A stretch of 64,000 nucleotides of DNA, from the NCBI GenBank assembly GCA_949130485.1, contig OX422183.1, positions 28,026,816 to 28,090,815 on the forward strand. The letters are read 5' to 3'. Positions 33,766 to 45,451 of this stretch are shown piece by piece. Position 1 is the first letter of the stretch. Each line of letters begins with the position of its first letter. The position numbers and the translations under genes are program-made. The notes below the pieces were generated by a model, which did no database searches, was not told the DNA's origin, and saw only the letters and a program-made list of their open reading frames with translations. Origin of the DNA: Agelas oroides. Its lineage: Eukaryota > Porifera > Demospongiae > Agelasida > Agelasidae.

Positions 33766-34010
33766 GTAAACAACAACCAGTACTTTTGAATGTGTGTTCC
33801 TGTTTAGTTACATACTTCGTCTATGTGATGTTAATCTGACTAGTTGTAAACAGGGAAATAGAAGATGCTGGTGCAATTTAATTGCGTCAGCATCATCTCT
33901 TTAGTTACACGCTTTGTACGTATATTTCACATCATGGGAAACAGATGATGCTGGTGCAGTTTGATATGCACCAATATTTGAATCCACTTATGATGTATTT
34001 GTGTGTACAG

Positions 34011-34055
34011 GAGGAAAAGAAGGAACTTTTTGAGAAAGAACTTCAGGCACTGAAG
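34011..34055 (+). CDS. Coiled-coil exon 9 (45 bp)
   Basis: GTGTACAG acceptor, GTTAGT donor, phase 0-0. Encodes EEKKELFEKELQALK; the usual His at position 7 is Phe here. Confidence 0.8.
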
Positions 34056-35737
34056 GTTAGTTACATTGTTTTTCACTCCATCCTTTGGTGTACAGATTTA
34101 CACAAGCACATATAGTCAGTTATATATATTAGTAACTCTTATACCTGGTAATGCCAGCACAGTAAATATTTTTGCGTACATAAAGTGGATCTGGAGGAGG
34201 GGCTGAAGGGAGCTGTAGCTCCCCAACCCATGCAATTGAGTAGGCATGCCTAGTGTACACAGTGAATTTTCATCCAACTCTTACATTGCCTACTCACAAC
34301 CTGAGATAACATCAGAAGCTACTGCGACTACATGTCCTTTTGGTGAACATGCCAGTACAATTGAGCTACTTGTTTACATTTCTGTTAATTAAAGGATGCT
34401 GTTGATAGATCTGCTTGAAAGTACTCAACCACTATAATGTGTGTAAGCAAATGTACCTTTCTGTGTCTATACCTAATCTGTTTCTGGTGAAGAGTCATGT
34501 CATGGGGTGGGTATACTAATAAATAATACCCAGAATTGGCACAGAAGGTCTAAAATTTAAAACTCTCATAGTGAAACATTTCACCACACCACCCTAGATT
34601 TCTGTGGGTATAGCCCATAGCACTATTTGCTGCCGCCCTATCATATTTCATCCTGTTGATGTAGTTATGTAGTTATGGTACCGGATGTGAAAATTGATGC
34701 TGTCACTCAGAGTGTTTTTCTGCACATTTATTTGAGGAGAAACTTAGAAAGAATCGAAAGGCTTCTGAAATTGCAAACTAATGAAACTTTATTGTGTCTA
34801 TTCTGTCGGTAAGTTAGGATTCCAAAAAAAATGATGATTTTGAAATCACTTTTGTAAGCATGTTCATGCAGTTTCACCGAAACTTGGGTTGTACAAACAA
34901 CAGTATTACACTATAGCTTCATGATGTGGTGGTCCAAGGATTGTACAAACATCCAAACAACATGCAAACTTGGATGATATATTACACTTTGCAAACATTC
35001 ACATTTGAACCCTTTTCATTTTTGGTAGTGAAACTGACCTCATTCTGTCTACAATGACATTATACTTGTAAAAATGGAAGAGTGGAGTGTAAAACATTGT
35101 GGAGCGAGCACAAGCGAGCTGCTGCTTGACTAGCTAAGGTTTCAGTAGGCATTACCAGATCACAACATACAGCTTAGAAGGTCTTGCATCACATTGAAAA
35201 TTTAGATTATTTTGAGGCAAAAATAGAAGAAAGTGAAGTGCAGTACAAAAAGGATTGTGAGGGCCGGTGGTTGTCCAGTTGTTGTAGCTCAGTGCCAGAG
35301 TATATAATAGTTATGTTTTGTAAGTACCGTAATCTCTTGAAAATACGCCCATGGGCGATGAATTATTTCTCTTGAAAATACACCCACTTCATGTGAGCTC
35401 ACACACAGTTAGGTATTGTCTAGCCCTATTTATGTACGCATGTACTGATTCTTCAATGCCTCTTTTGTCATGTGGTGCAGTAACAGCAAATGGTGTCTGC
35501 CTTCACTTACATATGTGGCATCCATCTGGGTGCCCTGCAATAGTTCAACATCCAGTCAAATTGTAAAACTAATGATGGGTGTATAAATTTTCAGTTTGGA
35601 GATAGTATAAAGCAGATTCTTCTCCCGAGGATCAGATCAGGAAATGTCTGTGGATAAAAGTACTGCAATAAATAAATGTTACACAGTAGGTCATACGTCT
35701 CTGATAATATTCTACTCTGTTGTAATTGTGTGTACAG
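34056..35737. other. Intron, no confirmed exon
   Basis: AT-rich. A charged open frame at 35178-35260 was considered (see rejected). An AATACGCCCATGGGCG piece near 35340 looks like a MITE end. Confidence 0.4.
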
Positions 35738-35791
35738 GAGAAAATGAAGGGAATGAGAGGAGATCATCAAAAAGAAGTTCGGAAACTGGAG
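35738..35791 (+). CDS. Coiled-coil exon 10 (54 bp)
   Basis: GTGTACAG acceptor, GTAGAC donor, phase 0-0. Encodes EKMKGMRGDHQKEVRKLE, 18 residues, a clear sister of the exon at 45452. Confidence 0.8.
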
Positions 35792-36383
35792 GTAGACAAA
35801 ATAACATTGCTTATCACCCATTTAATCTTGCATCCGTTTGGTCTCTGCATGCACTGATTGCTAAATCAGATAAGAATCTTCAGATCTACAAAGTATGCAA
35901 TTAAAATATGTGTAGGTGGCATTCAATCTGAGCACACCTCACTAGCTCAAACTTCTAAAATTAATGATGCGTGTATAGTTTTATTGGCAACAAACTGCAC
36001 AAAAAACAATTTGAGTTTGTACATGATTGATACAATAAATATGTCACATTAAGATTTAGTGCAAAAGACAAATTGTCAGATCACCTGGATCACCTATATG
36101 TAAAAACACATGCACTGTAAATGTATACCATGCTGACCTCATGTCCAGAGTCACAGTTTTGTACCTACGTATCAGGCTAGTATATCCTTCTGCCATGATT
36201 CTCTAGTGTGACTCTTTTGATGCAGTCACAGTAAAAGTTCAGACCCTGAGATATAACGGAACCATGTTTGTACCCAAGAAATTGTTACATGAACATAAGC
36301 ACTGTAGCAGGATTAGCAGCTAAATAACCGACATACCTTTGTGTCACTGTCTAAGAAAAATTAGCCCTGTTCTCAGTCCTTAC
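35792..36383. other. Intron, nothing recognised
   Basis: No repeat family or exon seen up to the target duplication at 36375. Confidence 0.4.
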
Positions 36384-36985
36384 TAGCCTCGTACCCAGGC
36401 CACGTGGGAGGAGGAAAAAGTGGCCTGGTATCCACTGTTTGCGCATGCGCGAATAAAAACATGGGGTATCGTATACCATCGTTTACGAACCGTTAATCTT
36501 TACCATATAAAAAGCGAGGACTTTGATAAAGCGCTCAAGTTCGCTCTTTGTTGTATTGGAAAATGAGATTTCACGTTGAAAGCAGAGCGGCTGGATGCAA
36601 TCAAATGTATCTACGATGGTAAAGACGTATTCCTGTGGCTACCCACGGGATTTGGTAAGTCCATCTGCTACGAGACTCTGCCGTTTGTTTTCAACTACAA
36701 GCGCAGTGACGGTGGAACCGGCGGTGGTTGTAGCGTAGTCCTTGTCGTGTCACCCCTTGTGTCTCTGATAATGGAAGCCATCACCGCATAAACACAGCTG
36801 CCACACTGCAAGCCGTATATCTGGTTTGGTTATTTCTCCGCATAACAACCACGTGTAACTTGTCCATAATTTTTTATTTTTTTATTTTTATTTTTTTTTA
36901 TTTTTTTTTCTTTCCATAATCGGACTCGTTCGCGCATGCGCAAACAGTGCTTTCCCTCCTCCCACATGGCCTGGGTACTAGGCTA
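36384..36985. mobile_element. Mutator-like non-autonomous element with captured helicase fragment
   Basis: A 602-bp element with inverted ends TAGCCTCGTACCCAGGCC and GGCCTGGGTACTAGGCTA and a perfect 9-bp target duplication AGTCCTTAC (36375-36383 and 36986-36994). Sub-terminal CACTGTTTGCGCATGCGCG is also mirrored. A 9-bp duplication with long TIRs is the Mutator (MULE) hallmark, and the gene fragment inside resembles Pack-MULE capture. Confidence 0.85.
36576..36791 (+). pseudogene. Captured RecQ-like DNA helicase fragment
   Basis: A 71-residue frame with LKAERLDAIKCIYDGKDVFL, WLPTGFGKSICYE (Walker A) and VVLVVSPLVSLI (motif Ia), the start of a RecQ-family ATPase core. It ends in a stop right after and has no DExH box or C-terminal half. 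It has no intron inside. The element boundaries lie 190 bp either side, so it is carried cargo. It would not unwind DNA; whether it is transcribed is unknown. Confidence 0.8.
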
Positions 36986-36994
36986 AGTCCTTAC

Positions 36995-37597
36995 TTACAG
37001 TACACAAAGTGGAACACCTGATGTATTTTATCACATCAATGACACCAATGTCTAGCTAGGTAGATAGATGGGGGAGACGTCCTCGACTGAAAGAAGAGCA
37101 TGAAGCCTTTTCTTGTATTGTCTGTCCAAATGCTGGATTTCAGTTTCGGTCCAAACAAAGAGAAGAGCACATGAGCAAAATGTAATGTGAATGACATCTG
37201 TGTCCACTTATGTAGACAAATGGGGAGAAGGAGTTCCCAACAGAAATATTCCAGACCCTCCCCCTCCATTTTTGCACACTGTAAGTGATCAAAAACTGGC
37301 AAGGCTAAAAAAGAATTACATCAGACTGATGGTTGTCAGCTCTTGACATGTTGTCAGTGTTGTACATATTTACTGCACAAGTGCAAGCAAACATATAATT
37401 GCCTGTTTGTGAGTTGCAGGCATAGCCTCGTTGGAGTGCTTCCTAGTATGTGTTAAGGAGAGCCTTTTTTGTTTTTGATCAGGAAATGCTTGTGAAGTGG
37501 TACTGTATTACATATTGTTCTGTGTGGGTCACTCACTATTAATGTACTCTCCATTATATTTTGCTGTGTTCAATTGTGATGTAATTTGTGTGTACAG
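36995..37597. other. Intron
   Basis: A short stretch near 37431 (GTTGGAGTGCTTCCTAGTATG) matches 51360 and shows this intron belongs to the duplicated blocks. Otherwise featureless. Confidence 0.4.
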
Positions 37598-37645
37598 GAG
37601 AAAGTAAAGGAACAGTGCCAAAGAGAACTTGAGGCAAAAATGGAG
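37598..37645 (+). CDS. Coiled-coil exon 11 (48 bp)
   Basis: GTGTACAG acceptor, GTAGAC donor, phase 0-0. Encodes EKVKEQCQRELEAKME, 16 residues with a Cys at the position of the usual His. Confidence 0.8.
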
Positions 37646-37675
37646 GTAGACAAACCATATTATGTAACTTGCCAC

Positions 37676-38147
37676 TACAGTGGAACCCAGCTTAATGGAC
37701 ACCCCTCAACAATGGACACCCACGATATACTGAAACTCCCAACTGTCCTTCCATTCACAACCCCTGAATAGTGGAGACCCCACTACTCCATATAACGGAC
37801 AGTTTTCACCGTACCAATTGGTACTCAAACAATTACTTAACGACCATAATTTAGCGGACACTCGTCGACCTTTTTCAGCAAGATTGTCCACCATCACTGC
37901 TGTAGTTAACAACGTGACATTAGATTAGCGCTGTTACTCGTAGAACTAGCCTATGCTTAGCCTTCCCCACCAGCGTACAGCAAAGGAAAGCTCTGAAAAT
38001 GCAGCCATGTTGTGCTCGACAGCCTGATTACGCATACCACACCTACCATAAACTGGTATACCGGAGGCCCCTGAGTTAGGGACACCTCGCTATAAGGGAC
38101 AAAATATTGGTTCCCAATGGTGTCTGTTATAGAGAGGTTCCACTGTA
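37676..38147. mobile_element. TA-flanked mariner/pogo-like MITE
   Basis: Ends CAGTGGAACCCAGCTTAATG and an inverted ATAGAGAGGTTCCACTG, with TA on both sides (37676, 38146). ATGGACACC/GGTGTCTGTTAT sub-termini are typical of Tc1/mariner-pogo elements. No transposase inside. Confidence 0.85.
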
Positions 38148-38437
38148 TTCCCTCTCTAAAATGAGGTGATACAAAGATCTCGGTCAATACATATTGTGTA
38201 TACACTCACTCTGTTTCCTGTCTCAAGATTTTTGTTGACTAAATATTCTGGAACATTTCAGAAATTAGTAACCCTGCACAATATGGTGAATGAGAGAACC
38301 TACATAATTCTTCCAGGGAAATCACCATGGAATATATGCTACTGTTTAAACACAATACTACGTGAATCACTTACAAAAGATATTGATTTCTCTATTATAT
38401 TACACAAAGTTTGCCTGTGTTGTAGTTGTGTCTACAG

Positions 38438-38482
38438 GAGGAAATGAAGGAAAAACACAAGAAAGAGCTTCTTTCATTGGAG
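38438..38482 (+). CDS. Coiled-coil exon 12 (45 bp)
   Basis: GTCTACAG acceptor, GTGAAC donor, phase 0-0. Encodes EEMKEKHKKELLSLE. Confidence 0.83.
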
Positions 38483-38638
38483 GTGAACCACAAATAGTGT
38501 TTTTAAAATTGTATTTAATATATATTTTAATGCTTCACATTCAGTAATTCACGTATGCGTGCATGAATGTATTTCATACTTTAAGTAATGTGCACAAAAT
38601 GAAGGCCATGTTCACCTATGAAATATTTGTGTCTACAG

Positions 38639-38683
38639 GAGGAAATCAAGGAAAAACACAAGAAAGAGCTTCTTTCATTTGAG
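38639..38683 (+). CDS. Coiled-coil exon 13 (45 bp)
   Basis: GTCTACAG acceptor, GTGAAC donor. Encodes EEIKEKHKKELLSFE, two residues different from exon 12, so duplicated recently. Confidence 0.83.
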
Positions 38684-38844
38684 GTGAACCACAAATAGTG
38701 TTTTAAAATTGTGTGGAATGTTTAGTGAGGTATATTTTAATGCTTCACACTCAGTAATTCACATATGCGTGAATGTGTTTCATACTGTAAGTAATGTGCA
38801 CAAAATGAAGGCCATGTTCACCTATGATGTATTTGTGTGTACAG

Positions 38845-38889
38845 GAGAAAATGAAGGAACAACACAAGAAAGAACTTCAGGACTTGGAG
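38845..38889 (+). CDS. Coiled-coil exon 14 (45 bp)
   Basis: GTGTACAG acceptor, GTAAGC donor. Encodes EKMKEQHKKELQDLE. Confidence 0.83.
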
Positions 38890-39861
38890 GTAAGCAACTA
38901 TAGTGCTTTTACATAATGTGTGGGTGCTGAAAGAAAGGAAATATGAGCTGTTTGCAATTTTTAAATCAGTGAAAAGCCTTAAGTCAAACCTATTGTAAGA
39001 CAGCATAATCATCTACCTCGTAGCTCTAGGCTCACGGAGTACAGTCAAATACGTGTCAGACAGATCTAACGATCACACTGGGATGAGCCAATTGAAAAAT
39101 TAATTACATCAAGCAAATGTGGCCAGCACACCCATGGGAAAACACCACTCTAAAAATATCCCACTGCAAAAAATTGTGAGGTAAAAAAAAAAAAAACATC
39201 CCAGGCTAAACAGAGTCCATCCTGAGCTGATGACTATAGGACCTTCTCCCATTTTCCAGGCTCTTCTTTCCTAGGCAAGTGAAAGAACAGACACCCCAAA
39301 ATAAGACATTGATACATGCGATATCAAGCTTCATGGCCTAGTCCCATCTTCTCTGCTTCCCATACTTCCTGTAGCAAGGAACGTGAGGAAACAACAACAC
39401 TTTTTTTTTGCAGCAGGAGTAGTTGTTGAGAGAGTACTACCTACACTTAGCTCCTGCTTCATTACACCACCCAGCATTCCACCGTTCCAAAGCACTCTTT
39501 AATTCCCCCATCTCCAATAAACTATCTTGCATACCCGTGTCATCAATTAGCTATATTTTGCCTATCTTGCATATATACCTCCACCTCTAGCAGACTCCAA
39601 TCTTGCATACCCGTGTCATCAATTAGCTATATTTTGCCTATCTTGCATATATACCTCTAGCAGACTTTGTTTCCACTACCAGCCACACCCTCCAAATGCA
39701 TGCACAGTACTACCAATTGGAGGTTATTTTCCATCTAATTTAAAAACAACAGAAAGTGCATAAGAATATGTACAATTATAGCACTAAAATATTTATGAAA
39801 CATAACAATATGTTAATCACCCTATTATGTTACTATTCCTGTGTTGCAGTTGTGTGTACAG
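38890..39861. other. Intron with a 76-bp direct repeat
   Basis: TCTTGCATACCCGTGTCATC begins at 39525 and again at 39601, with about 60 bp of near identity in each copy (through 39665). The rest is unremarkable. Confidence 0.6.
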
Positions 39862-39906
39862 GAGGAAATGAAGGGAAAACATAAGAAAGAACTTCAGACT
39901 TTTATG
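39862..39906 (+). CDS. Coiled-coil exon 15 (45 bp)
   Basis: GTGTACAG acceptor, GTAAAT donor, phase 0-0. Encodes EEMKGKHKKELQTFM. Confidence 0.8.
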
Positions 39907-40101
39907 GTAAATGGTAAATAGTTTTTTCTTGTTAAATTGTGTACAAATGTTTCATTATTTATTGAGGTGCTTGCATTTACGTACATTCAGTACTTCCCAA
40001 ATGCATTTCATGCACTGTAAGTAATGTCATGCAAAGAGAATTACACATTTTATTCTCTGTCTAAGCTACAAATACTATGGTTCCCTATAATGTGTCCACA
40101 G

Positions 40102-40146
40102 GAAAAAATGAAGGAACAAAACAAGAAAGAACTTCAAGCATTGGAG
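40102..40146 (+). CDS. Coiled-coil exon 16 (45 bp)
   Basis: GTCCACAG acceptor, GTACAC donor, phase 0-0. Encodes EKMKEQNKKELQALE; Asn replaces the usual His. Confidence 0.8.
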
Positions 40147-40287
40147 GTACACAACAATATGTGTACTGTGATATTAATGTGTGCAGGAATGTAAATTTTA
40201 GATTAATGAAGTCAAATGGATTGTCAAGCAGCATATTAAGATCATCCACCTTGTACCTTCAGAGTCAAGTCAGGGCATGCCCGTGAA

Positions 40288-40335
40288 ATGGTACTGAAAG
40301 AAAAGCAACACCAGAAAGAAAAGCATAGAAACATT
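40288..40335 (+). pseudogene. Possible dead coiled-coil exon
   Basis: TACTGAAAGAAAAGCAACAC and CAGAAAGAAAAGCATAG look like a worn unit; no acceptor or donor remains. Confidence 0.35.
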
Positions 40336-40620
40336 ATAAGTATACCACTTGTTTTTCACCCATTCTGTTTAAAAGCCCTTAGCATGTATGTACATAAAGT
40401 TGGTGTACCTGTTTGGGTTAATCCACACTAGTTCAACCATTACAATTGGAAAACTGATTATGGTGTATAATTAGATTAGAGCAAAGCTTTGGAGGCAGTG
40501 ATTGGGGTGAACACTAGTGAGTCTTACACTAGTGAGACTGCTTTGTGCACGTGTGTGTAGGTTTGCCACCACTTTTTGGAAATTTCAGATTTAAATACTT
40601 CACACAGATCAGTCTTATGC
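40336..40620. repeat. Block duplicate partner of 45526-45850
   Basis: ACCACTTGTTTTTCACCCAT through GTGTGTGTAGGTTTGCCACC is shared with 45530-45830 at moderate divergence. Confidence 0.8.
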
Positions 40621-40827
40621 ACTTCAGCTCAGCTTAGAGTGAGAATGAAGGCTGTTTACTTAAAGACTACAGCATCAATTGGAAAGAGATCTGAGTAAAA
40701 ATGAAATATGTACATAAGGCAACTTCTAAGCTACCTGAACCACACGAAGGACACTCATCCAAGCTGAACTTGAGTTCAACTCCAGTTCATCAATGTGTTG
40801 TAATTGTGTCTACAGCATAATACAAAA

Positions 40828-41080
40828 GTGGCAGTCCCGGATAGAAATCGAATAATATTCCGTCGCGTATTTCGAGCACATCACCAAGTTTGACTCGCTA
40901 TAGCGCTGAGCTTCCCCTAAGGGCGGGGCTCATACGTGCTATGTAAACGCATGAATATCTGATACATCTATGAAGCGCGTATGAGCTCCGCCCCTAGCGG
41001 ATGCTTAGCGCTACAGCGCGTCAAACTCGGTGATGCGCTCGAAATATGCGACGGAATAATATTCGATTTCTATTCGGGAC
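40828..41080. mobile_element. 253-bp hairpin MITE, sister of 30202-30431
   Basis: GTGGCAGTCCCGGATAG at the left; CTATTCGGGAC at the right. The arms pair through ATTCCGTCGCGTATTTCGAG and CTCGAAATATGCGACGGAAT, loop around 40950. Confidence 0.88.
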
Positions 41081-41157
41081 TAATTTAAATTAATATGTAA
41101 GATTTGTGTAGGCAGTACCCACAATAGTTTGTGTTTCCAAATTGATAGACCAAAATG

Positions 41158-41768
41158 AGAGGACATGTATAGCAGATTATAAAGCTTTTAAAGTTTGCCG
41201 AAAGTAATGTGAATCAAGTGCCTTCTGGTATGGTCTGTATATAGAAAGACTCGGGGAGACTACAATTATCCAAATTCTTGACTAACTGAAGCATCCAATT
41301 AATGAGCCATGGTGGCACTGTGAACTGAAAGTGAAGAAAATGTGACTCATTTGAATGACAATAGTCTTGATTAATTACAGACCAAAAGCAAATGTTTGGT
41401 GGTGAATTACAGTGAAAAACTTAGATTGATAGACACCTTGTTAATTAGAGCCTTTCTTTTAGAGGGGATGCCTCACTGGTACTGTAATGCTATATAGACT
41501 GACTTGCCCACTAGAAGTTTCAGTTTTGCATAAATTATCACTATATAGTACTTTGAAGGTTTTCTTGCAACATGCCCTCTTTTTTGATGCTTGCTTAGAT
41601 TCTACCTGCAAAGATCTGAGCAAAAGTGCCTAACACATAATTAATTAATGTACTACTGTGTGAGTCATTTATGTATGTTGTGTCCCTGCTATATTATCTA
41701 CTGTGTTGTAATTGTGTACACAGGAGATGGTGAAGGAACAATGTCAAAAAGAGGTGCGGGCATTGAAA
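41158..41768. repeat. Block duplicate partner of 51280-52254
   Basis: Shared: ACATGTATAGCAG, GAAAGTAATGTGAAT, the ATGAGCCATGG segment, TTAGAGCCTTTCTTT and GTACACAGGAG-type acceptor, the block ending with an array exon in each. Confidence 0.75.
41724..41768 (+). CDS. Coiled-coil exon 17 (45 bp)
   Basis: GTACACAG acceptor, GTAGAC donor, phase 0-0. Encodes EMVKEQCQKEVRALK, again Cys at the His position. Confidence 0.8.
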
Positions 41769-42046
41769 GTAGACAAACCTATGTAAAATATTATTTTAAG
41801 CTGGTAGCTTAGAGTTTGTTCACTAACACTCAAGAAAAGCAATGTGAAGACATCTGAGTCAACCAATAGGTGTATAGCTAATGACTACCAGTTCTGTCAT
41901 ATACAACCACTCTGTTCGAAAGTTTAGTTGATTTTTGAAGTGTTCAAAAGCAGGTGACCTTTATATTGAAAATCAGAGAATCTTAATTCTTCCACTATGG
42001 AATATGTGTTTGTGTAATCTTTATAAAACACCTTACTGATGTGAAT

Positions 42047-42997
42047 TACCGTAGGGCCGTTTTTAATTGCGATGGTCTAATAATTGCGAATTGCGAGTTT
42101 TGGTTCAGTTCGCAAAAATTGGAACGCAAAAATTAACTGTGAGTATACGGGTATACCATGTACCAGTGTGTGAGCACGTGACTAGCGTTACTAAGTATTG
42201 CGAACGGTAGAGAATTTGTTCACACAAGTCGGAGTACGGAAGTCACGCGTCGTAACAAATTACGTCAGAATTACGTCAGAATTTCGATATTAACAAGGAG
42301 CTGTTCGTAATCCGTCGCGCTATACCGTTGATTAGACTGTACAGTCCGTTGGTCGACCGAAGTTGCTTGTTGGCCAAATGGTTTAGGGAAAGGGTTAGAG
42401 TTAGGGTAAGGGTTAGGGCTGGGGCCAGGGACTGCATTACTTCTTTTTTTTCTTTCTTACAGAATGTGGTGAAAATCTTCTCTTCGTTGGTTGGATAGCC
42501 TCTGGATGTGTCACACGTCACGTGAGCGTACTCCGACTTGGGTGAATAAATTCTCTCCCTAAACGGCGTGCCATGTGAACGTGGGCCCATACGAAAGTCA
42601 ACCTGTGGTCACGAGTCGTCGTCGATACGTGAAGCCAGTGAACAAGCTTTCGGTACGTGGCCGACAACAACGCCACATGTTCGAACTGCAACTGCCCTTG
42701 GATCGTTGGCATCGTCTTATTCCATATCTAGCTACAGGTAGCTGGTTTTTCTCCCACCAAAGGGGTCCATACTCATTTGCAAATATGATGGCCACGAACA
42801 ACACTCTCTAGGCAGTACATATCGGGCACGATGACTTGACTTCCCGTCTTCTCTAGCTCTCTGTGCTGTCACATGTCGCGTTACTGAATTATTCTATTAG
42901 TAGCCCACCCCAATTGGCACCGAACGCAGTATGCAATTGGCTTGAAAAGTGCAGAACGCAAACATTAAATGCCGCAATTAAAACCGGTCCTACGGTA
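42047..42997. mobile_element. TA-flanked element with TACCGTAGG termini
   Basis: Left TACCGTAGGGCCGTTTTTAA, right TTAAAACCGGTCCTACGGTA, inverted. Inside is a telomere-like TTAGGG-rich patch (42388-42420) and open frames of about 100 codons on each strand (42276-42811), unrecognised. About 950 bp. Confidence 0.8.
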
Positions 42998-43068
42998 CTT
43001 ACATAATATTATTTTATGGTATTGCTGGTACTATGCGCTCTGTTGTAATTCACTAATTGTATGTACAG

Positions 43069-43128
43069 GAGGAAATGAAGGAGAAACATGCAAAAGAACT
43101 CCATGCGAAAGAACTCCAGGCTTTAGAG
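43069..43128 (+). CDS. Coiled-coil exon 18 (60 bp)
   Basis: TGTACAG acceptor, GTATGT donor, phase 0-0. Encodes EEMKEKHAKELHAKELQALE; the repeated AKELHAKEL shows an internal 15-bp duplication. Confidence 0.82.
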
Positions 43129-44627
43129 GTATGTACATACCACTGATTACTAGCTTCCAACCAACTCTGTGTTGCTGACTGGCTCTGTCCTGCTCAGAAC
43201 AGTTAAGGCTTCCCCCAAGTTGATTTTGGTCCTTCACCCTTTATGCTTTGAGCAAGTATTACTACCCAGTGACAGTAACAGCAGTCTCTGATTCCAGGTC
43301 CAATATATTAATTGACAACATACTCTTGAAGTTAATTATAGCCACAAATCTAGCCATCTGAAGTTCTGCATAAATTGCCAAAGGTGATAGGTCCATCATC
43401 ACTGAAAGTGGTTCAAGCCATGTTTCTATCTCCTGCTCTCAGAAACTGGTCACACTCCGGTTCAATAGTATATAGCCCTCAGCATATACTACTTCACCAG
43501 AGGAGGGAGGACATGACGTCACATAGTAGCGACAATTAGCTCACTCTGATGACATTCCAAGGGCAAGAATCGTGGATGCAATCTACAAGGATCGCTCTAC
43601 GGACTAAGCCACGATGGGCGCATAGTGTTTTCGACTAAGCTGAAGCCATCTGGCAGGTCAAAATTGGCTATTATGACTCACCTCGCAGGCTATGCTTGTA
43701 GCTAAGATGCCAGGTTAATGCTGGGTGAGTCACTGGAGCCCATTTTAACTGCCAGATGATCAGCTTTGTCAAAAACCTTGGATGCCCATTGTGCCCATCA
43801 CGACTTTGTCAATAGAGCTGTTCGTTTAGCTTGTATCCACACTTCTTGATCTTGAAATGTCAGTTAATTGTAGCAATCACATGATCGCATCCTCCCTCCT
43901 CTGCTATTTCACAGGCATTGATAATACAAAGCACAGGCTAATGGCCAGAATAATGCTATGAAGCATGAACATGAAGCTGTAAATTGTAATGCCACTTCTA
44001 TAAATTAAGGCAGTATTTTCATATACTTTATGAATAATACATTTGGGGATGGCTTACCTATTCTGAGTGTGTCTGTACAGATATTGCCAAAGTAGCTGAT
44101 AAGAGCAAAAGAAAATGTTTCATGCCGGTGCCTGCACTTTTTGTTGTCTGACAACCTTGAGCTTGTTGCTTTGGGCAGCCTCTTGGTTGGGGAATTATAT
44201 GGAATGTCTAATTCTAATTGTGAAATGTCTGATAGAGTGAGAACTATGCATTATGGAGTGTCATGTGCATACCTATTAAAAAAAATTGCCTCCACCTTAA
44301 ATTATTCAAACATCTGCTCTAGGTTAAAAGGCCTGTATTTTATGGGCAGTACTAGTCAGTTTGAATGCTTTCACGAGTAACAAGATTGTTTACATTTGTG
44401 GAGATTTGGCTGGGAGGATGAGTTGTCTTCTGTTCACTGATGATTACGTACAAGTACAGTTTCCATGCTAATGTGCTTATAGCTTAAAGGTTCACATGAG
44501 GAAAAGAGAACCAAGTTGTGTAAATGTGTCTCTTGTGCATAAAACTACACATCCTGTGCCTTATGTTATGCTGTCTCTTATGCTATGCTATGTTCTCCTC
44601 TTGTGATCATATGTCCACCATTATCAG
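43129..44627. other. Intron, right part duplicated at 53450
   Basis: The first kilobase is unrecognised; from 44085 it matches 53450 on. Confidence 0.45.
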
Positions 44628-44660
44628 AGAAGACTTCAAGAAGAACAGGTAAATATTTTG
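44085..44660. repeat. Block duplicate partner of 53450-54225
   Basis: CATGCCGGTGCCTGCACTTT, TTGAGCTTGTTGCTTTGG, ATAGAGTGAGAACTAT and the RRLQEEQ exon with its ATGTCC acceptor region are shared. Confidence 0.88.
44628..44648 (+). CDS. Coiled-coil exon 19 (21 bp, one heptad)
   Basis: ATTATCAG acceptor, GTAAAT donor, phase 0-0. Encodes RRLQEEQ. Duplicated at 54189 with identical protein and one synonymous change, which supports it being real. Confidence 0.72.
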
Positions 44661-45451
44661 TAATATTAATCTCCCACTGCTGTGGACAAACTAATTTAAA
44701 GGTGGAATAATGATCCGCAGCAAGAGTGCATGATGATGTCATGTGTTCTAAAAATAGAGCGTACCTTCGCACAAGTTTGCAGTTCCACGATCACAATTCA
44801 CTGTTAGCCTCGTAGTGAATAAGATGTAAGCACTTTAAGCTTACCTAGCAAGTTCTGCCTACTCAAGAAGTGTTCTCAGCCTTTTTCTAACATGACAAAC
44901 TTAGTTTACTTACAGTGCTACCTATGCCTGATGGTCAAAGAGATTCACGAAGCCTTTCAGTCAAACTCAGGAGCTTCTCTTTAGGTACATGTAATGCACA
45001 GTTCTTGTCCAACTGATGAAGCCGGCCTCCAGCTTGGCTGTTTTGGAGCTACTTTTACTCATGTTTTCACTCACATGTAGCTACAACTCAAATGGATGTG
45101 CTGTTATATAGTATAATTGTGTGTGAGATTCCGCACTCTTCTTCCTCCCTCCATACTACAAATGAAGTCATCACGTGCTCTTGTCTGTAGAAAACTATCG
45201 ATATATTAAATTGTGTAATGTAATGTAATTGCATGTGAACAAGGAGATAAAGGAACATGAGCGTTTTTAAATTTTAGATCAGTAAAAGTCAGATGTACTA
45301 AATGCATTTTGAGGCAGCATCAAGTAGCTTTAGATTCAGAGCGTGAGGTCAGGGAATGCCTGTGAAATGATAAATGTTCAGTGTGAGTTACCTTGGTTGT
45401 ACTCTCTCTTAGACTGTGCTGTGTTGAACTGTATTTTAATTGTGCGTACAG
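44661..45451. other. Intron with one exon relic
   Basis: No element recognised; the worn exon is at 45241. Confidence 0.4.
45241..45265 (+). pseudogene. Decayed coiled-coil exon
   Basis: AAGGAGATAAAGGAACATGAG after the GTAATTGCATGTG intron tail; the acceptor AG and donor are gone. Confidence 0.5.

Larger units (their letters stand above)
38428..38890 (+). repeat. Three tandem exon-intron blocks of about 200 bp
   Basis: The blocks around exons 12, 13 and 14 share the acceptor region, exon and GTGAACCACAAATAGTGTTT intron start, with ATTTTAATGCTTCACA, GTAATTCAC and ATGAAGGCCATGTTCACCTA repeated. Starts at 38438, 38639 and 38845 give steps of 201 and 206 bp, the most recent duplications in the array. 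Confidence 0.92.

Noticed and set aside
35178..35320. Charged frame KVLHHIENLDYFEAKIEE after CTTAG as another coiled-coil exon
   Set aside because: Acceptor and phase fit, but no good donor follows in phase 0 and the residues do not match the array unit.
42380..42425. TTAGGG-like patch as an internal telomere repeat
   Set aside because: Only a few imperfect units inside a TA-flanked element; too short for a telomere relic.
35701..43178. Second open frame through the mini-exons (Gly/Thr/Arg-rich, like GENEGTTQERTSG)
   Set aside because: Open only because of the repeated exon; it runs from intron into exon and across GT donors, and the phase-0 frame matches the adaptor and tail exons.
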